A stretch of 64,000 nucleotides of DNA from Lathyrus oleraceus (taxonomy: Eukaryota; Streptophyta; Magnoliopsida; Fabales; Fabaceae), in assembly GCF_024323335.1 (NCBI RefSeq), contig NC_066579.1:354461400-354525399 (forward strand), written 5' to 3'. Of this stretch, positions 60,757-64,000 are shown one piece after another (the stretch's first letter is position 1; each line of letters begins with the position of its first letter). The notes under the pieces were generated by a model. The model was not told the DNA's origin and ran no database searches. It saw nothing but the letters and a program-made list of their open reading frames with translations. The translations under genes were made by a program, and so were the position numbers.

Positions 60757-60909
60757 CTAGATTGCCTCAAGGTGAGGTACTCAATCTAGCAGGATGTATA
60801 TATTCATTTTTTATATATCTCTAACTTTTGCCTTGATCGCCCTTTCGGGTTTTCAATCCACCGAGACGCTCATTTTTCCCTAAGTCGTCCTTTCGGGTTT
60901 TCAACTTAG
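60757..60909. repeat. Post-pol hairpin series, Ogre-1
   Basis: CTAGATTG/CAATCTAG with inner CCTCA/TGAGG (60757-60789); a decayed TTGAT/ATCCA module (60833-60860); CTAAGT/ACTTAG (60880-60909). Same place, same loop words (CCTTTCGGGTTTTCAA) and different stems compared with Ogre-2 and Ogre-3. Confidence 0.82.
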
Positions 60910-60929
60910 TGAGCTATTCTGTTTTTATT

Positions 60930-63900
60930 TTATGCGAAGTATTTCTTGACTGCATCTAAATTCACAGGACGAGTGAAATCCTCCCCATCCATAGTTGTAA
61001 GTATCAAAGCACCGCCTGAAAAGGCTCTCTTAACAACATATGGACCTTCATAGTTTGGAGTCCACTTTCCCCTGGAATCGGGCGCGAAAGGCAAAACTTT
61101 CTTGAGCACGAGGTCACCTTCTCGTCACACTCGAGGGTTGACCTTCTTATCAAAGGCTTTCTTCATCCTTTGTTGATACAACTGACCATGGCACATGGCA
61201 GTTAATCTCTTTTCTTCAATCAAATTCAGTTGGTCATAATGACTCTGAACCCATTCAGCCTCAGTCAACTTGGCTTCTATCAAGACTCTCATTGATGGGA
61301 TCTCAACCTCCATGGGGAGCACAACCTCCATGCCATAACCAAGAGCGAAAGGGGTTGCCCCTGTTGAAGTGCGGACAGATGTACGATAGCCATGCAAAGT
61401 AAATGGCAGCATCTCATGCCAATCTTTATACGTAACAACCATCTTCTGGATAATCTTCTTGATGTTCTTGTTAGCAGCTTCAACAACCCCATTCATCTTG
61501 GGTCTATAGGGAGAAGAATTATGATGTGCAATCTTGAACTGGCTACACAGCTCTTTCATCATCCTGTTGTTCAAGTTAGATCAATTATCCGTAATGATCT
61601 TATCTGGCACACCATATCGGCATATAAGTTGGTTCTTGATAAACTTCACAACCACTTGCCTGGTCACATTTGCGTACAACGCCGCTTCGACCCATTTGGT
61701 GAAGTAATCAATGGCTACGAGAATAAAACGGTGATCGTTCGACGCCTTAGGCTCTATCATGCCAATCATGTCAATTCCCCACATAGAGAAAGGCCATGGT
61801 GATGAAATAACATTCAGAAGTGTCGGGGGAATATGAATCTTATCCGCATAAATTTGACACTTGTGGCATTTCTTACATATTTGCAACAGCCAGACTCCAT
61901 TGTCAACCAATAGTAGCCTGCTCTCAACATCTTCTTTGCCATGGCATGTCCATTGGAATGAGTACAAAATGAACCCTCATGGACTTCATTCATTAACAGG
62001 CCTGCTTCGTGTCTATCCACGCATCTGAGTAGAACAATGTCAGAGTTCCTCTTATAAAGCACATCACCATTAAGGTAGAAACTGCCAGATAATCTCCTCA
62101 AAGTTTTCTTGTCTTTAATAGATGCCCCAGGCGGGTAAATTTGACTCTAAAGAAAACACTTGATATCATAATACCATGGCTTATCATCTTTCACCTCTTA
62201 AACTGCAAATACATGAGCTGGTCTGTCCAAGCGCATCACAGTGATATTGGGGACTTCATTCCAGAATTTCACCATAATCATCGAAGCAAGCGTAGCAAGA
62301 GCATCTGCCATCCGATTCTCATCTCGAGGAATATTATGGAAGTCAACCTCGGTAAAGAAAGTTGAAATCCTCCTCGCATAATCTCTAAATGGGATGAGGC
62401 CAGGCTGATTCGTCTCCCATTCACCCTTAATCTGATTAACAACGAGGGCCGAATCACCATAAACATCAAGATGCTTGATCCTAAGATCAATACACTCCTC
62501 CAACCCCATAATACAGGCCTCATACTCCGCCATATTATTCGTGCATTTGAAAGTTAGCCTTGCTGTAAAAGGAAAATGTATGCCTTGAGGAGTAATAATC
62601 ACTGCCCCAATACCATTTCCATATTGATTAACAGCGCCATCGAACCCCACACCCCATCGTGAACCAGGCTCTGGTCCTTCATCGAGTGTAGGCTCATCGC
62701 AATCTTTCATTTTCAAATACAGAATCTCCTCATCAGGGACGTCGTATTGAACAGACTGATAATTCTCAATTGGTTGATGTGCCAAGTGGTCAGCCAAGAT
62801 ACTACCTTTAATAGCCTTCTAAGCTCGATACTCAATATCATACTCAGACAACAGCATCTGCCAACGAGCAATCCTCTCAATTAAAGTAGGCTTCTCAAAG
62901 ATATACTTGATTGGATCCATTTTGGATATCAACCAAGTCGTATGATTTAACATATACTAGCATAAACGCTTAGCGGCCCAAGCCAAAGCACATCATGTTT
63001 TCTCAAGCATTGAGTACCAAGACTCACAATCAGTGAAATTCTTACTCAGATAGTAAATAGCATATTCTTTCTTCCCTGATTCATCTTGCTGACCCAATAC
63101 ACAACCCATGGAGTTATCAAGCAGAGTCAAGTACATAATCAATGGTCTCCATTCAACAGGCGGAGACAGAATCGGAGGCTCGGACAAGTACTCTTTGATA
63201 CTGTCAAAGGCCTTCTGGCAATCCTCGGTCCAATCATGACGCTAATCTTTTCGGAGGAGCTTGAATATAGGCGTACATGTGGCAGTCATGTGGGATATAA
63301 ATCTGGAAATATAATTCAAGCGGCCAAGAAAACCTCGGACTTGCTTATCAGTTTTTGGCGCAGGCATCTCTTGTATTGCTTTGACCTTGGCAGGATCAAC
63401 TTCAATACCTATTTCACTGAGAATAAAGCCCAATAACTTGCCGGAACGGACTCCAAATGTACACTTCTTAGGATTCAGGCGAAGTTTATACTTCCTCAAA
63501 CGTTGAAAAAGCTTCAACAAGTGTTCTACATGTTCACCTTCCGTTCTCGACTTTGCAATCATATCATCAACATACACTTCTATCTCTTTGTGCATCATAT
63601 CATGAAACAAGGAAGTCATAGCTCGTTGATACGTGGCTCTGGCGTTCTTCAAACCGAAAGGCATCACTCGATAACAGAATGTTCCCCTTGGTGTGATGAA
63701 TGTTGTCTTCTCCATATCCTTGGGTGCCATTTTAATCTGGTTATAACCGGAAAATCCGTCCTTAAATGAGAAGACATTGAATTTAGTTGTATTATCTACC
63801 AACATATCAATGTGTGGCAGAGGAAAATCATCTTTTGGACTAGCTTTATTCAAGTCTCGATAGTCCACGCACATTCGGACTTTTCCATCTTTCTTAGGCA

Positions 63901-64000
63901 CAAGCACAATATTGGCCACCCATTGAGGATATGTAGAAGTCACCAGAAACTCCGCATCAATTTGCTTTGAACATCAATTTGCTTCTGAACTTCTTCTTTA
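60930..64000 (-). pseudogene. Ogre-1 pol, partial (RT, dual RNase H, integrase), heavily decayed
   Basis: Runs from beyond the right edge to the stop at 60930-60932. Reverse transcriptase with YVDD (63563-63574), classical and archaeal-like RNase H (FDGAVN, NNMAEYEA, GDSALVVNQ), then integrase. In-frame stops: TAG 63242-63244, TGA 62993-62995, TAG 62957-62959, TAG 62819-62821, TAA 62198-62200, TAG 62147-62149, TGA 61579-61581 and TGA 61125-61127. There is also a frameshift near 61870 inside the integrase zinc-finger region. Two of the TAG sites (62957, 62819) are CAG in Ogre-3. The number of lesions fits its place as the oldest element of the stack. Confidence 0.92.

Larger units (their letters stand above)
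9652..64000 (-). mobile_element. Ogre-1: oldest, nested and interrupted Ogre/Tat-type retrotransposon
   Basis: Ty3/gypsy element read on the minus strand and split by later insertions. Its pieces are 3' LTR 9652-10458, 3' region 10459-12697 and 21194-22347, then 60695-60929 (post-pol) and pol 60930-64000, whose start lies beyond the window. The pieces belong together because the Tekay insertion is bounded by AACTC on both sides and Ogre-2 by ATGAC on both sides. The 3' region left of Ogre-2 also has the G-rich motifs seen downstream of pol in the other two Ogre elements. Its 5' LTR, primer site, gag and protease are not in the window. Pol is heavily broken, so the copy is dead. Confidence 0.85.

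Overview
This window is plant repetitive DNA with no ordinary host gene: it is a stack of nested Ty3/gypsy LTR retrotransposons, all transcribed from the minus strand. Three are Ogre/Tat-type elements. The evidence is tRNA-Arg primer sites, a second archaeal-like RNase H domain, a putative intron between protease and reverse transcriptase, an extra ORF upstream of gag in one copy, and long repeat-filled 3' regions. The fourth is a chromovirus of the Tekay type, with an initiator-Met primer site and a C-terminal chromodomain. Such density of Ogre-type elements suggests a large-genome legume of the pea/vetch tribe (Fabeae); that is inference.

Layout. The oldest element, Ogre-1, is cut into pieces: 3' LTR part 9652-10458, 3' region 10459-12697 and 21194-22347, and pol 60930-64000, running off the right edge. 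A complete, young Tekay element (12698-21188, target duplication AACTC) sits in its 3' region. Ogre-2 (22353-60694, target duplication ATGAC) is inserted between the 3' region and pol end of Ogre-1. Ogre-3 (35272-58183, target duplication AGGCC) is inserted in the leader of Ogre-2, next to its primer site. After the Tekay insertion, a 9866-bp segment holding part of Ogre-1 and most of Tekay was duplicated in tandem: copy A is 1-9651 (its start lies outside the window) and copy B is 9652-19517. The copies differ at only about eight positions that I saw.

Coding state. Tekay has one unbroken gag-pol frame in both copies. Ogre-1, -2 and -3 are all broken by in-frame stops and frameshifts, many of them TAG where a relative has CAG. 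Ogre-3 keeps an intact RNase H-integrase segment and a long ORF1 broken once. Ogre-2 has no ORF1.

Most unusual signal. The non-coding parts of the three Ogre-type elements contain arrays of small perfect inverted repeats in which the loop stays constant while both stem arms change together. Such arrays occur in the 3' regions of Ogre-2 (25117-25751), Ogre-1 (1071-1931 and its copy) and Ogre-3 (41227-42735), just after pol in all three, and in the LTR parts that become the RNA leader. A G-rich motif repeated in the 3' regions is complementary, at RNA level, to the primer-binding site of the same element. The Tekay LTR carries ten ACGCGT palindromes spaced close to multiples of 10.5 bp. All of this was read by eye from the sequence, without folding or database searches.
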